Shown: piece by piece, positions 38,549 through 47,287 of the stretch
Layout of the letters: every line of letters begins with the position of its first letter
Position numbering within the stretch: the stretch's first letter is position 1
Position numbers and translations under genes: made by a program
The notes under the pieces: generated by a model
Database searches by the model: none
The model's input: only the letters and a program-made list of their open reading frames with translations
Told to the model about the DNA's origin: nothing
DNA from: UBA7328 sp965247965
GTDB taxonomy: Bacteria; Bacteroidota; Bacteroidia; Chitinophagales; Saprospiraceae
Direction of reading: 5' to 3'
NCBI GenBank assembly: GCA_965247965.1
Contig: OZ252053.1
Location: 186,001-250,000, forward strand
DNA length: 64,000 nt

Positions 38549-39163
38549 TTACTTAGAATAAAGTTCAACTATTAGTTGTTCGTTTATTTTTTCCGGAATT
38601 TTAGCTCTTTCGGGATATTCCAGGAAATTGCCTTCCAGTCTTTCCTGGTTCCATTCCAACCAATTCCATTTTTTTGCATCCGGTGAGTTTGTAGCTATTG
38701 AGTTTTGAATGGCCTCCAATTGCTTTGACTTGCCCCTGATGGATATAACGTCACCCGGGCTGAGTCGAAAGGAAGGGATATTAGATACTACACCATTAAC
38801 GCATATATGTCTATGACTGACCAATTGGCGTGCACCTCTTCTGGTAGGGGCTATTCCCAATCTGAAGACGGTATTATCTAACCTGGCTTCCAGAAACTGC
38901 AAAAGAACTTCACCGGTAACGCCGCCTTTTCTGGATGCTTTTTCAAATGTATTTCTAAACTGTCTTTCCAGGATGCCGTAGGTATACTTAGCCTTTTGTT
39001 TCTCCATTAACTGGATTGCGTAGTCGGATTTTTGTTTCCTTCTTTTTGAAGGACCGTGCTGCCCTGGGCCGTATTTCCTTCGATCAAAAGCCCTGCTTGC
39101 TCCGTAAATAGCTTCCCCAAACGACCTGGCTTTTTTTGTCTTTGGGCCTGTATATCTCGCCAT
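38549..39163 (-). CDS. rpsD: Ribosomal protein uS4
   Basis: The product is 204 residues. It starts ARYTGPKTKKARSFGE and has the S4 RNA-binding domain around LEARLDNTVFRLGIAPTRRGARQLVSH. The N-terminal zinc cysteines of some S4 proteins are absent, so this is the zinc-free form. uS4 nucleates 30S assembly. It lies 25 nt after rpsK. Confidence 0.97.
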   Translation of the reverse strand: MARYTGPKTKKARSFGEAIYGASRAFDRRKYGPGQHGPSKRRKQKSDYAIQLMEKQKAKYTYGILERQFRNTFEKASRKGGVTGEVLLQFLEARLDNTVFRLGIAPTRRGARQLVSHRHICVNGVVSNIPSFRLSPGDVISIRGKSKQLEAIQNSIATNSPDAKKWNWLEWNQERLEGNFLEYPERAKIPEKINEQLIVELYSK

Positions 39164-39188
39164 TAATTAGAAATGTCTATAGATTAAA

Positions 39189-39572
39189 TTATACTCTTCT
39201 TCTCTTAGGAGGTCGGCAACCATTATGTGGAAGGGGTGTGACGTCTTTTATTTTATTCACTTTTATACCTATTCCATCTATTGCCCTTATCGCAGCTTCG
39301 CGGCCCGAACCAGGGCCTTTCACAAACACTTCGACATATCTCAGACCTGCATCAAATGCTCTTTGTGCCGCGTCCTTGGCGGCGATTTGAGCCGCATAAG
39401 GCGTATTTTTTTTCGATCCTCTAAATCCCGACTTGCCTGCCGAAGACCAAGCTATAACGCCTCCCTTTTTATTGGTCAAAGAGACGATGATATTGTTAAA
39501 ACTTGCTTTGATGTATGCCAAGCCTTCAGGCTCGACGATCACTTTGCGTTTTACTTTTCTGGATTTCGCCAT
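39189..39572 (-). CDS. rpsK: Ribosomal protein uS11
   Basis: The product is 127 residues with conserved YIKASFNNIIVSLTNKKG, SAGKSGFRGSKKNTPYAAQ and the C-terminal VTPLPHNGCRPPKRRRV. It forms the platform of the 30S subunit near the mRNA exit. It starts 3 nt after the rpsM stop. Confidence 0.97.
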   Translation of the reverse strand: MAKSRKVKRKVIVEPEGLAYIKASFNNIIVSLTNKKGGVIAWSSAGKSGFRGSKKNTPYAAQIAAKDAAQRAFDAGLRYVEVFVKGPGSGREAAIRAIDGIGIKVNKIKDVTPLPHNGCRPPKRRRV

Positions 39573-39575
39573 AAT

Positions 39576-39953
39576 CTATTTCGTTGCCTTTTTCTTATTA
39601 GCTACTGTCTTCCTTTTCCCTTTTCTGGTCCGCGCATTCGTCTGTGTGCGTTGACCCCTCAGTGGCAATCCTTTTCTATGTCTCAGTCCGCGGTAGCATC
39701 CTATATCCATGAGTCGCTTCACATTCAGTTGAGTCTCCGATCGCAACTCACCCTCGATCTTGTACTCGTCTTGAAGCATTTTCGCAAGCACAGTGATATT
39801 GTCATCTGTCCAATCCTGCACTTTGATATTGGCATCGATATCTGCCTTATTCAATATCTCCGTAGCTCGACTTTTTCCTATTCCATAGATATAGGTAAGT
39901 CCTATAACTCCTCGTTTGGTCTTTGGTAAATCTACACCTCCTATCCTTGCCAT
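39576..39953 (-). CDS. rpsM: Ribosomal protein uS13
   Basis: The product is 125 residues: ARIGGVDLPKTKRGVIGLTYIYGIG at the start and the basic tail RGLPLRGQRTQTNARTRKGK-type region (here KGLPLRGQRTQ). It contacts tRNA and bridges to the large subunit. Its ATG overlaps the rpmJ stop by one base (TAATG). Confidence 0.97.
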   Translation of the reverse strand: MARIGGVDLPKTKRGVIGLTYIYGIGKSRATEILNKADIDANIKVQDWTDDNITVLAKMLQDEYKIEGELRSETQLNVKRLMDIGCYRGLRHRKGLPLRGQRTQTNARTRKGKRKTVANKKKATK

Positions 39954-40069
39954 TATCCCTGTCTTTGTTTGAATCTGGGATTCTTCTTGTTAATAACGTA
40001 CAGTTTGCCCTTCCTTCGCACGATCTTACAATCCGATGATCTCTTTTTTATACTCGTTCTGACTTTCAT
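39953..40069 (-). CDS. rpmJ: Ribosomal protein bL36, zinc-free type
   Basis: The product is 38 residues, starting MKVRTSIKKRSSDCKIVRR and ending KQRQG. Of the usual zinc ligands (three Cys and one His) only one cysteine remains, so this is the C-minus, zinc-independent form. The start is one base after infA ends and the stop shares a base with the rpsM start. Confidence 0.93.
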   Translation of the reverse strand: MKVRTSIKKRSSDCKIVRRKGKLYVINKKNPRFKQRQG

Positions 40070-40070
40070 A

Positions 40071-40289
40071 TTACTTGTACCTAAAGGTTATACGACCTCT
40101 TGTCAAATCGTACGGCGACATCTCGACGGCGACCTTGTCACCGGGTAGTATTTTTATGTAATGCATGCGCATCTTTCCTGAGATCGTAGCGACGATAATA
40201 TGATCATTTTCAAGTCTTACTCTAAACATGGCATTGGATAGCGCTTCTTCTATAATTCCGTCTTGTTTAATTAAATTTTTCTTCTCCAT
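40071..40289 (-). CDS. infA: Translation initiation factor IF-1
   Basis: The product is 72 residues, a single OB-fold: KQDGIIEEALSNAMFRVRLENDH, the conserved GKMRMHYIKILPGDKV and the end LTRGRITFRYK. It binds the 30S A site during initiation. Its place between map and rpmJ is normal. Confidence 0.97.
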   Translation of the reverse strand: MEKKNLIKQDGIIEEALSNAMFRVRLENDHIIVATISGKMRMHYIKILPGDKVAVEMSPYDLTRGRITFRYK

Positions 40290-40317
40290 AAAATTTGGGA
40301 GTGCAAATATCCAATAT

Positions 40318-41121
40318 TTATATTAAAATTTCTTGTAAATGATTGTTTTTCTCTATTTCCTTTTCGATGATAACATGATCCGATAATATATCCGCTTCTT
40401 CCTTTCTCACAGCCACTGTATGCTCGTAATGAGCAGACGGTTTTTTATCCTTTGTGAATACGGTCCATCCGTTTTGAGATTTCTTCACTTTGCGCGTCCC
40501 CATATTGACCATCGGCTCGATCGCAATTACTAATCCTTCGTGTAGTTTTACTCCACGACCCCGCTTTCCATGGTTAGGTACTTCCGGATCTTCGTGAAGA
40601 TTCTTACCCACTCCATGGCCCACTAAATCCCTCACAACTCCATAACCGTGAATCCTTTCGGTAAAATGTTGGATAGCATTACTGATATCACCTAACCGCT
40701 TGCCAGTTACCGCCATCTCAATCCCCTTGTACAAAGCTTCTTTTGTAGTACGCAGCAACTTCAATGTTGTTTCTTCCAGCTCTTTAAATGCGAAAGTGTA
40801 TGCGGCATCGCCATAGTATCCATTCATTAATACTCCGCAATCTATGGATGCTATATCTCCTTCTTGAAATTCATAATCATCCGGAATGCCGTGTACTACT
40901 TCTTCATTCTTGGAAATGCATAAGGTAGCCGGAAAATCCCGATAACCTTTGAATCCCGGTTCCGCACCGCAATCTCTTATCAATTGCTCTGCATCCGTGT
41001 CTAGTTTCTTTCCTGTAATTCCAGGTTTCAGCAAAGAAGCAACGTGAGAAAGTGTTTTGCAAACGAGTAGACAATTCTTTCTTATCAGTTCGATCTCTTC
41101 GTCGGTTTTGTAGTATATCAT
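40318..41121 (-). CDS. map: Type I methionine aminopeptidase
   Basis: The product is 267 residues. It removes the N-terminal methionine from nascent proteins. The metal-binding residues of the pita-bread fold are visible: D in SIDCGVLMNGYYGDAAYTF, H in DLVGHGVGKNLHEDPEVPN, E in VIAIEPMVNMG and the final E-containing YEHTVAVRKEE. It lies 8 nt after secY. A short hydrophilic C-terminal tail is present. Confidence 0.97.
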   Translation of the reverse strand: MIYYKTDEEIELIRKNCLLVCKTLSHVASLLKPGITGKKLDTDAEQLIRDCGAEPGFKGYRDFPATLCISKNEEVVHGIPDDYEFQEGDIASIDCGVLMNGYYGDAAYTFAFKELEETTLKLLRTTKEALYKGIEMAVTGKRLGDISNAIQHFTERIHGYGVVRDLVGHGVGKNLHEDPEVPNHGKRGRGVKLHEGLVIAIEPMVNMGTRKVKKSQNGWTVFTKDKKPSAHYEHTVAVRKEEADILSDHVIIEKEIEKNNHLQEILI

Positions 41122-41129
41122 ATAACCTC

Positions 41130-42494
41130 CTACATTCCGGCGCCGATCGGCTGCATACTGCTTCGCCCCTTCAACTTTCCGGATTTGACCAATCCGTCAT
41201 ATTTTCTCATCAAGAGATAGCTTTCTATCTGTTGTAATGTGTCCAGCACCACGCCTACCAGGATCAAAAGTGACGTCCCACCAAAGAATAACGCAAAGGC
41301 ATCATTTACACCTATTGTCGCTACAAAAGCCGGGAATATCGAAATCAATCCTAGAAATATAGAGCCTGGCAAAGTTACTCTTGTGGTAAGGGTATCTATA
41401 AAATCCTGAGTACTCCTTCCAGGCTTCACACCCGGAATGAATGCATTTTGTCTTTTTAAGTATTCCGCATACTGCTGTGGATTCACTAATAGCGCCGTAT
41501 AAACATAAGTGAAAAGCACCACAAGAACGAAAAACAATATATTATAAGGTATTGATTTCCAATTATTTAGCATTAAAAGAAGACTGCTCTGGCTTCCACT
41601 GGCAGATACCCATTGGGCTACAGACATAGGCAAAAACATGATCGCCTGGGCGAATATGATCGGCATTACTCCCGCGGCATTTACCTTTAAAGGAATATAA
41701 TCTCTGGCTCCGGCCATTGGCACTTGCCCGGCTCCTCTTCCGACCATTCTCTTGGCAAATTGTATTGGGATGCGCCGCACCCCTTGCACAATGAGAATGC
41801 ACACCATTACAATCAGGAAGAGAATCACCAGCTCCAGGATCAATGTCAACAAACCACTTTGGTTAAACTGGGTAAGCACTTCTGCAAAAAAGGCCTGGGG
41901 AAGCGTAGCAATGATGCCGATCATGATCAATAGAGAAATTCCATTTCCGACCCCATTTTCAGTAATCCGCTCTCCGAGCCACATGGCAAATATGGTACCT
42001 GTAGAAAGTATCACAATATTACTGAACCAGAATATGGTCTTGCTGATCGTCGGATCCAGAGCACCTGGTAGAGAAGTCACGTACGTCAGATAAGCGCTAC
42101 CTTGCACCATAGTAATCGCCAAGGTCAGCCACCGGGTGATCTGGGTAATTTTCTTACGGCCCGACTCTCCTTCTTTCTGTTGCAATCTTTGAAAATAAGG
42201 CACGGCAAACCCCAATAATTGTATAATAATCGACGCCGTAATATAGGGCATGATTCCAAGCGCAAATACGGCTGCCCTATTAAATGCACCACCTGCGAAA
42301 GTATTGATCAGGCCTAAGATATCATTGGCACCTCTGGCATCTGCGGCAGCGGCTAAAGCGGATGCATTCACGCCCGGCAACACTACGTACGAACCGAATC
42401 GATACACGGCAAGTATGGCCAGAGTAAAGAGGACTCTATTCCGCAATTCCTCAATTTTCCAAATATTCTTAAGGGTCTCGATTAACTTGTTCAT
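41130..42494 (-). CDS. secY: Protein translocase subunit SecY
   Basis: The product is 454 residues with ten membrane helices. It forms the Sec channel that exports the many signal-peptide proteins of this window. Visible marks: the plug-region GLINTFAGGAFNRAAVFALGIMPYITASII, LTLAITMVQG, and the cytoplasmic loop ending GRSTQDFIDTLTTRVTLPGS. Loop RRIPIQFAKRMVGR is the conserved cytosolic arginine region that contacts SecA. Confidence 0.97.
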   Translation of the reverse strand: MNKLIETLKNIWKIEELRNRVLFTLAILAVYRFGSYVVLPGVNASALAAAADARGANDILGLINTFAGGAFNRAAVFALGIMPYITASIIIQLLGFAVPYFQRLQQKEGESGRKKITQITRWLTLAITMVQGSAYLTYVTSLPGALDPTISKTIFWFSNIVILSTGTIFAMWLGERITENGVGNGISLLIMIGIIATLPQAFFAEVLTQFNQSGLLTLILELVILFLIVMVCILIVQGVRRIPIQFAKRMVGRGAGQVPMAGARDYIPLKVNAAGVMPIIFAQAIMFLPMSVAQWVSASGSQSSLLLMLNNWKSIPYNILFFVLVVLFTYVYTALLVNPQQYAEYLKRQNAFIPGVKPGRSTQDFIDTLTTRVTLPGSIFLGLISIFPAFVATIGVNDAFALFFGGTSLLILVGVVLDTLQQIESYLLMRKYDGLVKSGKLKGRSSMQPIGAGM

Positions 42495-42565
42495 CTATTG
42501 CAGTTCTTTGCTTTATTTACATTAAATTCGGATACAACTTATTGATTATCAAGTACTTACTCATT

Positions 42566-43162
42566 TTACTCTTTTTCTTCAACAACAGGCCCACCGGTAT
42601 TTTTTTGCTGCTTGCTGGCCGCGCTACCCTTTATAGTGGCCTTGCGATTGTCCCTGCTTTTGCGTCGTCGACTTTGAGAGGCAAATGCCGTTTTTTCCTT
42701 TTTGCCGACGGTATCATCTACAATACTTACAGCGCCGCCTTTCGCTTCGATTTTCTCTTTTGCACTAGCGCTGCACGCGTGCACAGACAGGTTAATTTTC
42801 TTCGCCAGATCCCCTTTTCCCAATATCTTTACCTTATCTCTTTTCTTAATCACTCCCATTTCATACAAAGAAGAAATTGTGATTTCCTTTGCGCCGCTTT
42901 TTTCTATTATTTGAGAAATTCTATCCAGATTAAAAGGGATGTACACTACCCTATTGGGACTTTTAAATCCACGCTTTGGCAATCTCATCTGCAAAGGCAT
43001 CTGCCCTCCTTCAAAGCCTCTCTTCCTCTTATATCCCGATCTTGACTTGGCGCCTTTATGGCCTCTGGTCGACGTCCCTCCTTTTCCCGATCCTTCGCCT
43101 CTGGCGATTCTTTTCCGTGACTTTGTGGCGCCCTTTGCAGGTTTTAAATTGTGTAAATCCAT
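42566..43162 (-). CDS. rplO: Ribosomal protein uL15
   Basis: The product is 198 residues, about 50 longer than the typical 145-150. The N-terminal glycine/arginine-rich part (RIARGEGSGKGGTSTRGHKG) and the middle GFKSPNRVVY are conserved. The excess is a C-terminal basic and acidic tail (KSRDNRKATIKGSAASKQQ onward). It begins directly after the rpmD stop with no gap. Confidence 0.96.
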   Translation of the reverse strand: MDLHNLKPAKGATKSRKRIARGEGSGKGGTSTRGHKGAKSRSGYKRKRGFEGGQMPLQMRLPKRGFKSPNRVVYIPFNLDRISQIIEKSGAKEITISSLYEMGVIKKRDKVKILGKGDLAKKINLSVHACSASAKEKIEAKGGAVSIVDDTVGKKEKTAFASQSRRRKSRDNRKATIKGSAASKQQKNTGGPVVEEKE

Positions 43163-43345
43163 CTACTTTATTTCTTCATATTGGATCAAATGCTTGACCT
43201 TATTGATCATACCCATTATCTGAGGACTTGCTTCTTTCTCTACTGTTTGATTCGTTTTTCTCAAACCTAAGGCAGCCACCGTAGCCTTCTGCTTGCTCTT
43301 CTTGCCTATTATGCTTCTTGTAAGTGTTATTTTGACTTTCTTCAT
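43163..43345 (-). CDS. rpmD: Ribosomal protein uL30
   Basis: The product is 60 residues: KKVKITLTRSIIGKKSKQKATVAALGLRK-type start and the end MINKVKHLIQYEEI. It is a small beta-alpha-beta protein of the large subunit, in its usual place between rpsE and rplO. Confidence 0.95.
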   Translation of the reverse strand: MKKVKITLTRSIIGKKSKQKATVAALGLRKTNQTVEKEASPQIMGMINKVKHLIQYEEIK

Positions 43346-43359
43346 GACTTATCAACTTT

Positions 43360-43875
43360 CTATCCTTCAAAAAGTTTTTGCATGGTGATACCTCTTTGTC
43401 TTGCTATATCATCCGGGCTTCTCAATTTTTGTAAAGCGTCAATCGTAGCTTTGATCACGTTGTGCGGATTAGACGAGCCCTGCGACTTGGCCAGTACATT
43501 GTGCAAACCGCCGATCTCTAATACCGCTCTCATCGCTCCGCCTGCTATCAATCCGGTACCATCAGAGGCCGGCTTGATGAGCACTTTGCCCGCTCCATAT
43601 TTTCCTTTTTGTTCATGAGGTATAGTCCCTTTTACAACGGGGAACTTTATCAAACTCTTTTTTGCATCATCCACTGCCTTAGCGATGGATTCCTGAACGT
43701 CTCTCGCTTTACCAAGTCCCTGACCCACAGTACCGTTACCATCTCCTACCACTGCTATGGCAGAAAAACTAAATGTCCTGCCCCCTTTGGTTACTTTGGC
43801 AACCCTATTGAGCGATACTAATTTTTCTTTGAGCTCTGTATCGGCCGCTTTAATTCTTACCTGATTTTTGTACAT
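43360..43875 (-). CDS. rpsE: Ribosomal protein uS5
   Basis: The product is 171 residues. The double-stranded RNA-binding part is KLVSLNRVAKVTKGGRTFSF and GDGNGTVGQGLGKA; the C-terminal domain has GTGLIAGGAMRAVLE and VLAKSQGSSNPHNVIKAT. uS5 takes part in decoding accuracy. Confidence 0.97.
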   Translation of the reverse strand: MYKNQVRIKAADTELKEKLVSLNRVAKVTKGGRTFSFSAIAVVGDGNGTVGQGLGKARDVQESIAKAVDDAKKSLIKFPVVKGTIPHEQKGKYGAGKVLIKPASDGTGLIAGGAMRAVLEIGGLHNVLAKSQGSSNPHNVIKATIDALQKLRSPDDIARQRGITMQKLFEG

Positions 43876-43888
43876 CTGATTTCTTGTT

Positions 43889-44233
43889 TTAGAAATTCAA
43901 TCCACCTTCGCGAGCACCTTCTGCCAAAGATTTTACTCTACCGTGATATAAATATCCATTCCGATCAAATACTATAGAGTTGATCTTTTTGGACTTCGCA
44001 CGTTCCGCAATAAGGCCGCCCACTTTTTTTGCCGCCTCCGTCTTATTCGCACCTTCTTTTACTTCCTTTGATGAGGCTTGGATTATCGTAGCTCCTGACC
44101 GGTCGTCTATCAGTTGGCAGTATATCGCTTTATTACTTCTGTATACTGATAATCTGGGTATGGCGGACGAACCCTTCACCTTCTTGCGTATCCTGTATTT
44201 TATTTTTTTTCTTTTTTCTACTTTCGATATCAT
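43889..44233 (-). CDS. rplR: Ribosomal protein uL18
   Basis: The product is 114 residues: RRKIKYRIRKKVKGS-type basic start, PRLSVYRSNKAIYCQLIDD and the end FDRNGYLYHGRVKSLAEGAREGGL. It binds 5S rRNA with uL5. Confidence 0.96.
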   Translation of the reverse strand: MISKVEKRKKIKYRIRKKVKGSSAIPRLSVYRSNKAIYCQLIDDRSGATIIQASSKEVKEGANKTEAAKKVGGLIAERAKSKKINSIVFDRNGYLYHGRVKSLAEGAREGGLNF

Positions 44234-44242
44234 AGCTCTCTA

Positions 44243-44797
44243 TTATGCAGCAACTGCAGTTTTACCAGCCTTTCTCCTGATTTGCTCACCAGTATATTTA
44301 ATACCTTTGCCTTTGTACGGTTCCGGTTTTCTAAGCTGCCTGATCTTGGCAGCGATCTGACCTATCAATTGTTTATCTATTCCCGATAAAATTACCGTAG
44401 GATTCTGTCCTTTTTCCATCTTGGTTTCCAAATTCAACTCATCGGGTATGTAAAAGAATACGGGATGAGAATAACCTATGGAAAGCTCCAATAAGTTCCC
44501 CTGATTACTGCACCTGTATCCGATGCCTACTATTTCTAATTGTTTAGTATATCCCTCCGTAACTCCGAGGATCATATTCTTGATAAGAGAGCGATATAGG
44601 CCGTGCATCGCTTTGTGTCTTATTTGGTTAGTAGGACGTTCGACAATCAAGTTCCCGTCTTCTTCTTTTACGGATATGTCCGGATCGATTAGTTCTTGTA
44701 ATTCGCCTTTAGGGCCTTTTACAGTGATCAAATTTTTATCGGCTGTCCAGGATACTCCGCTCGGTAATGCTAATGGTGCTTTTCCTATACGTGACAT
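44243..44797 (-). CDS. rplF: Ribosomal protein uL6
   Basis: The product is 184 residues in two similar domains: SRIGKAPLALPSGV at the start, and LEIVGIGYRCSNQGN with LELSIGYSHPV in the second. The C-terminal KPEPYKGKGIKYTGEQIRRKAGK is the conserved rRNA-binding end. It follows rpsH after a 73-nt gap. Confidence 0.97.
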   Translation of the reverse strand: MSRIGKAPLALPSGVSWTADKNLITVKGPKGELQELIDPDISVKEEDGNLIVERPTNQIRHKAMHGLYRSLIKNMILGVTEGYTKQLEIVGIGYRCSNQGNLLELSIGYSHPVFFYIPDELNLETKMEKGQNPTVILSGIDKQLIGQIAAKIRQLRKPEPYKGKGIKYTGEQIRRKAGKTAVAA

Positions 44798-44870
44798 GTT
44801 TTTTTGTTCAATTAAGTGTTTAAGTTTTCAACTTTCAAATTAACCAAAATAAAACTTTCATATGATCGTA

Positions 44871-45272
44871 TTAGTACACATAGCAAATCAACTCGCCTCC
44901 TATATTTTCCTTCTTTGCTCGCTTACTCGTCATTAATCCTTTGGACGTGGAGACAATTGCCACTCCCAATCCATTAATTATTCTCGGAAGGTCAGTGGAA
45001 TTAGAGTACTTTCTTAGACCAGGCCTACTTAATCTTCCCATTTTTCGAATGACTGGTTCTTTTGAAAAAGGGTCGTATTTCAGAGCTATTTTAATAATTC
45101 CCTGAGGCCCTTCATCTTCAAATTTGTATTTCAAAATGTAACCCTGGTCGTACAGAATCTCCGTTATGCCCTTTTTCATTTTCGAAGCCGGAATCTCAAC
45201 AATTCTGTGGCCGGCTTGTTGCGCATTCCTTATTCTGGTCAGATAATCTGCTATTGGATCGGTTAATGCCAT
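44871..45272 (-). CDS. rpsH: Ribosomal protein uS8
   Basis: The product is 133 residues: DPIADYLTRIRNAQQAGH at the start, RLSRPGLRKYSN in the middle and the conserved IVSTSKGLMTSKRAKKENIGGE near the end. In E. coli uS8 represses the spc operon; a matching target is not evident here. Confidence 0.97.
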   Translation of the reverse strand: MALTDPIADYLTRIRNAQQAGHRIVEIPASKMKKGITEILYDQGYILKYKFEDEGPQGIIKIALKYDPFSKEPVIRKMGRLSRPGLRKYSNSTDLPRIINGLGVAIVSTSKGLMTSKRAKKENIGGELICYVY

Positions 45273-45282
45273 AAACTATTTT

Positions 45283-45552
45283 TTACCAACTCGCTTTTGT
45301 AATTCCAGGAATTTTTCCTTGGACCGCCATTTCCCGGAAAGTGACTCTATTAATACCAAATTTTCTCATATACCCTTTTGGCCTGCCTGTAAGTTGGCAC
45401 CTGTTGTGCAGCCGTACTGCGCTCGAATTTTTAGGCAATTTATCCAACTCGTCCCATTTGCCTTCTTTCTTCAATTGCTTTCTCAACTCAGCATATTTTG
45501 CAACGAGTCTTTCTCTTTTTTTGCCTCTGGCTATGACAGATCTTTTCGCCAT
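45283..45552 (-). CDS. rpsN: Ribosomal protein uS14, zinc-free long form
   Basis: The product is 89 residues. The start AKRSVIARGKKRERLVAKY and the C-terminal RLHNRCQLTGRPKGYMRKF then VTFREMAVQGKIPGITKASW are typical. The two CxxC zinc pairs of the short form are missing. Confidence 0.97.
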   Translation of the reverse strand: MAKRSVIARGKKRERLVAKYAELRKQLKKEGKWDELDKLPKNSSAVRLHNRCQLTGRPKGYMRKFGINRVTFREMAVQGKIPGITKASW

Positions 45553-45559
45553 CTGATCA

Positions 45560-46120
45560 TTAATTTTTAATAAGATTTCTGAATGGCATACCGAGCTCTC
45601 TCAAGAGTTCGTAAGCTTCTTTATCTGTTTTGGCAGAAGTTACAAATGTGACGTCCATACCATTGATTTTATTCACTTTATCGATGTCGATTTCGGGAAA
45701 GATGATTTGTTCCTTGATGCCCATAGTATAGTTACCTCTGCCGTCAAAGCTCTTATCGTTAACACCTCTGAAATCGCGGACCCTCGGCAGCGCTACGGCA
45801 AGCAGTCTGTCCAAAAATTCCCACATCTGCCTTTTGCGCAAGGTGATCTTCGTACCGATTACCATGCCTTCTCTTAGCTTAAAATTTGAAACTGATTTTT
45901 TTGCTTTTATCAATACAGCCTTTTGGCCGGCAATAGAGGTCAATTCGGCCTGTGAAACATCGGCCAGTTTTTTGTCCTCCGTAGCATCGCCGACGCCCTG
46001 GTTAACGCAGATCTTTTCCAGTTTCGGCACTTGCATCACCGAAGAATATTGAAATTGCTCCTTTAACTTGGGCACAATCTCTTCGGCATATCTTTTCTGC
46101 AATCTCGGTACGTCTGACAT
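45560..46120 (-). CDS. rplE: Ribosomal protein uL5
   Basis: The product is 186 residues: MQVPKLEKICVNQGVGDA, the 5S rRNA-binding KLREGMVIGTKITLRKRQMW-type segment, and DFRGVNDKSFDGRGNYTMG. Its ATG overlaps the rplX stop by one base. Confidence 0.97.
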   Translation of the reverse strand: MSDVPRLQKRYAEEIVPKLKEQFQYSSVMQVPKLEKICVNQGVGDATEDKKLADVSQAELTSIAGQKAVLIKAKKSVSNFKLREGMVIGTKITLRKRQMWEFLDRLLAVALPRVRDFRGVNDKSFDGRGNYTMGIKEQIIFPEIDIDKVNKINGMDVTFVTSAKTDKEAYELLRELGMPFRNLIKN

Positions 46121-46452
46121 TATCTAATAATTTCTTCCGATTTTTTAGAATATCGTTGCAATTTTCCATCTACAACTTTCCTGCCCACCCTTGTCGGTTC
46201 GCCGCCTTTGGGATCGATCAACATCAAATTTGACAGATGAATGGGTGTATTGATATCATGGATACCGCCGGGTTCATTATTCACCGGCTTCTTATGTTTT
46301 TTCATGACATTGACACCATCTACTATCGCCCTGTTTTTGAGGGGTTGTATTTCCAATACCTGGCCTTCTGAGCCTCTGTACGCCCCCGAAATAACTTGGA
46401 CTTTATCCCCTTTCTTTATTTTTAATTTTGGTGCAAATCTCTTTTTTGACAT
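46120..46452 (-). CDS. rplX: Ribosomal protein uL24
   Basis: The product is 110 residues. The KOW motif is KIKKGDKVQVISGAYRGSEGQVL; HKKPVNNEPGGIHDINTPIHLSN follows the family. uL24 starts 50S assembly. Its ATG overlaps by one base (TAATG) the stop of an unexplained small frame that fills the gap to rplN. Confidence 0.96.
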   Translation of the reverse strand: MSKKRFAPKLKIKKGDKVQVISGAYRGSEGQVLEIQPLKNRAIVDGVNVMKKHKKPVNNEPGGIHDINTPIHLSNLMLIDPKGGEPTRVGRKVVDGKLQRYSKKSEEIIR

Positions 46453-46619
46453 TATACTAGTATTATATGGTCGTCGGCAAAGAGGTCCCCGATGCAGCTA
46501 TGCTGATCGGGATAGGCGCCAACCTTTTGCCTGGAAAATCGATTGTCCACAGCCCTCCTCGGCGAAGATCTCCTGACCTCTCGCCGATATTCTTCCAATC
46601 TTTTATGACTATAACCCAT
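46452..46619 (-). CDS. Small open frame between rplN and rplX, unknown
   Basis: The product would be 55 residues. The ATG at 46619 is 19 nt after the rplN stop and the TAA overlaps the rplX ATG by one base, so the frame fills the whole 186-nt gap. The start MGYSHKRLEEYRREVRRSS is basic, and the last part (CIGDLFADDHIILV) is hydrophobic and acidic. No ribosomal protein belongs at this position and no family is recognised. It is either a small lineage-specific gene or a chance frame in a spacer. Confidence 0.4.
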   Translation of the reverse strand: MGYSHKRLEEYRREVRRSSPRRAVDNRFSRQKVGAYPDQHSCIGDLFADDHIILV

Positions 46620-46638
46620 TGATAATCAGTCGATCAAA

Positions 46639-47004
46639 TCACAACACCTCAGGTGCCAATGAAACAATTTTCATATAGTCTTTCTCTCGTAATTCTCTTG
46701 CAACCGGGCCAAAAATCCTTGTTCCTCTTGGCTCATCGGTCGGCGTGAGCAGTACTACGGCGTTATCGTCAAAACGGATGTATGACCCGTCTCTCCTACG
46801 GATTTCCTTTTTTGTGCGCACTACGACTGCCTTGGATACAGTACCTTTTTTTACACCTCCTGTTGTGGCCGACTTTACCGTGACTACTATTGTATCTCCG
46901 ACAGATGCGTAACGTCTCCTGGAACCGCCCAAGACCTTTATACAAAGCACTTCCTTTGCCCCAGAATTATCCGCTACTTTTAATCTCGATTCCTGCTGAA
47001 TCAT
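46639..47004 (-). CDS. rplN: Ribosomal protein uL14
   Basis: The product is 121 residues: MIQQESRLKVADNSGAKEVLC, VTVKSATTGGVKKGTVSKAVVVR and the end EKDYMKIVSLAPEVL. It sits at the subunit interface and takes part in intersubunit bridges. The gap to the next known gene, rplX, is unusually long at 186 nt. Confidence 0.97.
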   Translation of the reverse strand: MIQQESRLKVADNSGAKEVLCIKVLGGSRRRYASVGDTIVVTVKSATTGGVKKGTVSKAVVVRTKKEIRRRDGSYIRFDDNAVVLLTPTDEPRGTRIFGPVARELREKDYMKIVSLAPEVL

Positions 47005-47010
47005 TACAAC

Positions 47011-47262
47011 CTATTTAGCTCTTTCTAATATTTCTACTAAGTTCCACCTCTTCGTTTTACTCAAAGGCCTTGACTCCTCAATTTTTACCAGATCGCCGAT
47101 ATTGGATTCGTTTTTTTCATCGTGAGCCGTAAATTTTTTAGATTTTTTGACAAACTTTCCGTAAATCGGGTGCCGCAATCGACGTTCGACAATTACCTTG
47201 ATTGTCTTGTCCATCTTATTGCTCGTAACGAGTCCCGTGATCTGCTTTTTTACTTTTTCCAT
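47011..47262 (-). CDS. rpsQ: Ribosomal protein uS17
   Basis: The product is 83 residues from ATG 47262 (MEKVKKQITGLVTSNKMDKT), the normal S17 start. A longer reading from 47343 would add 27 residues encoded by a tandem repeat and is rejected. The OB-fold marks are VERRLRHPIYGKFVKKSKKF and the end RPLSKTKRWNLVEILE. Confidence 0.95.
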   Translation of the reverse strand: MEKVKKQITGLVTSNKMDKTIKVIVERRLRHPIYGKFVKKSKKFTAHDEKNESNIGDLVKIEESRPLSKTKRWNLVEILERAK

Positions 47263-47287
47263 TAACCATCCATTTATTAACTGCCAG

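Noticed and set aside
39225..39929. Long plus-strand open frame of 234 codons opposite rpsK and rpsM
   Set aside because: It lies antisense to two well-supported ribosomal genes and has the Cys/Phe/Ser-rich composition expected of a mirror frame.
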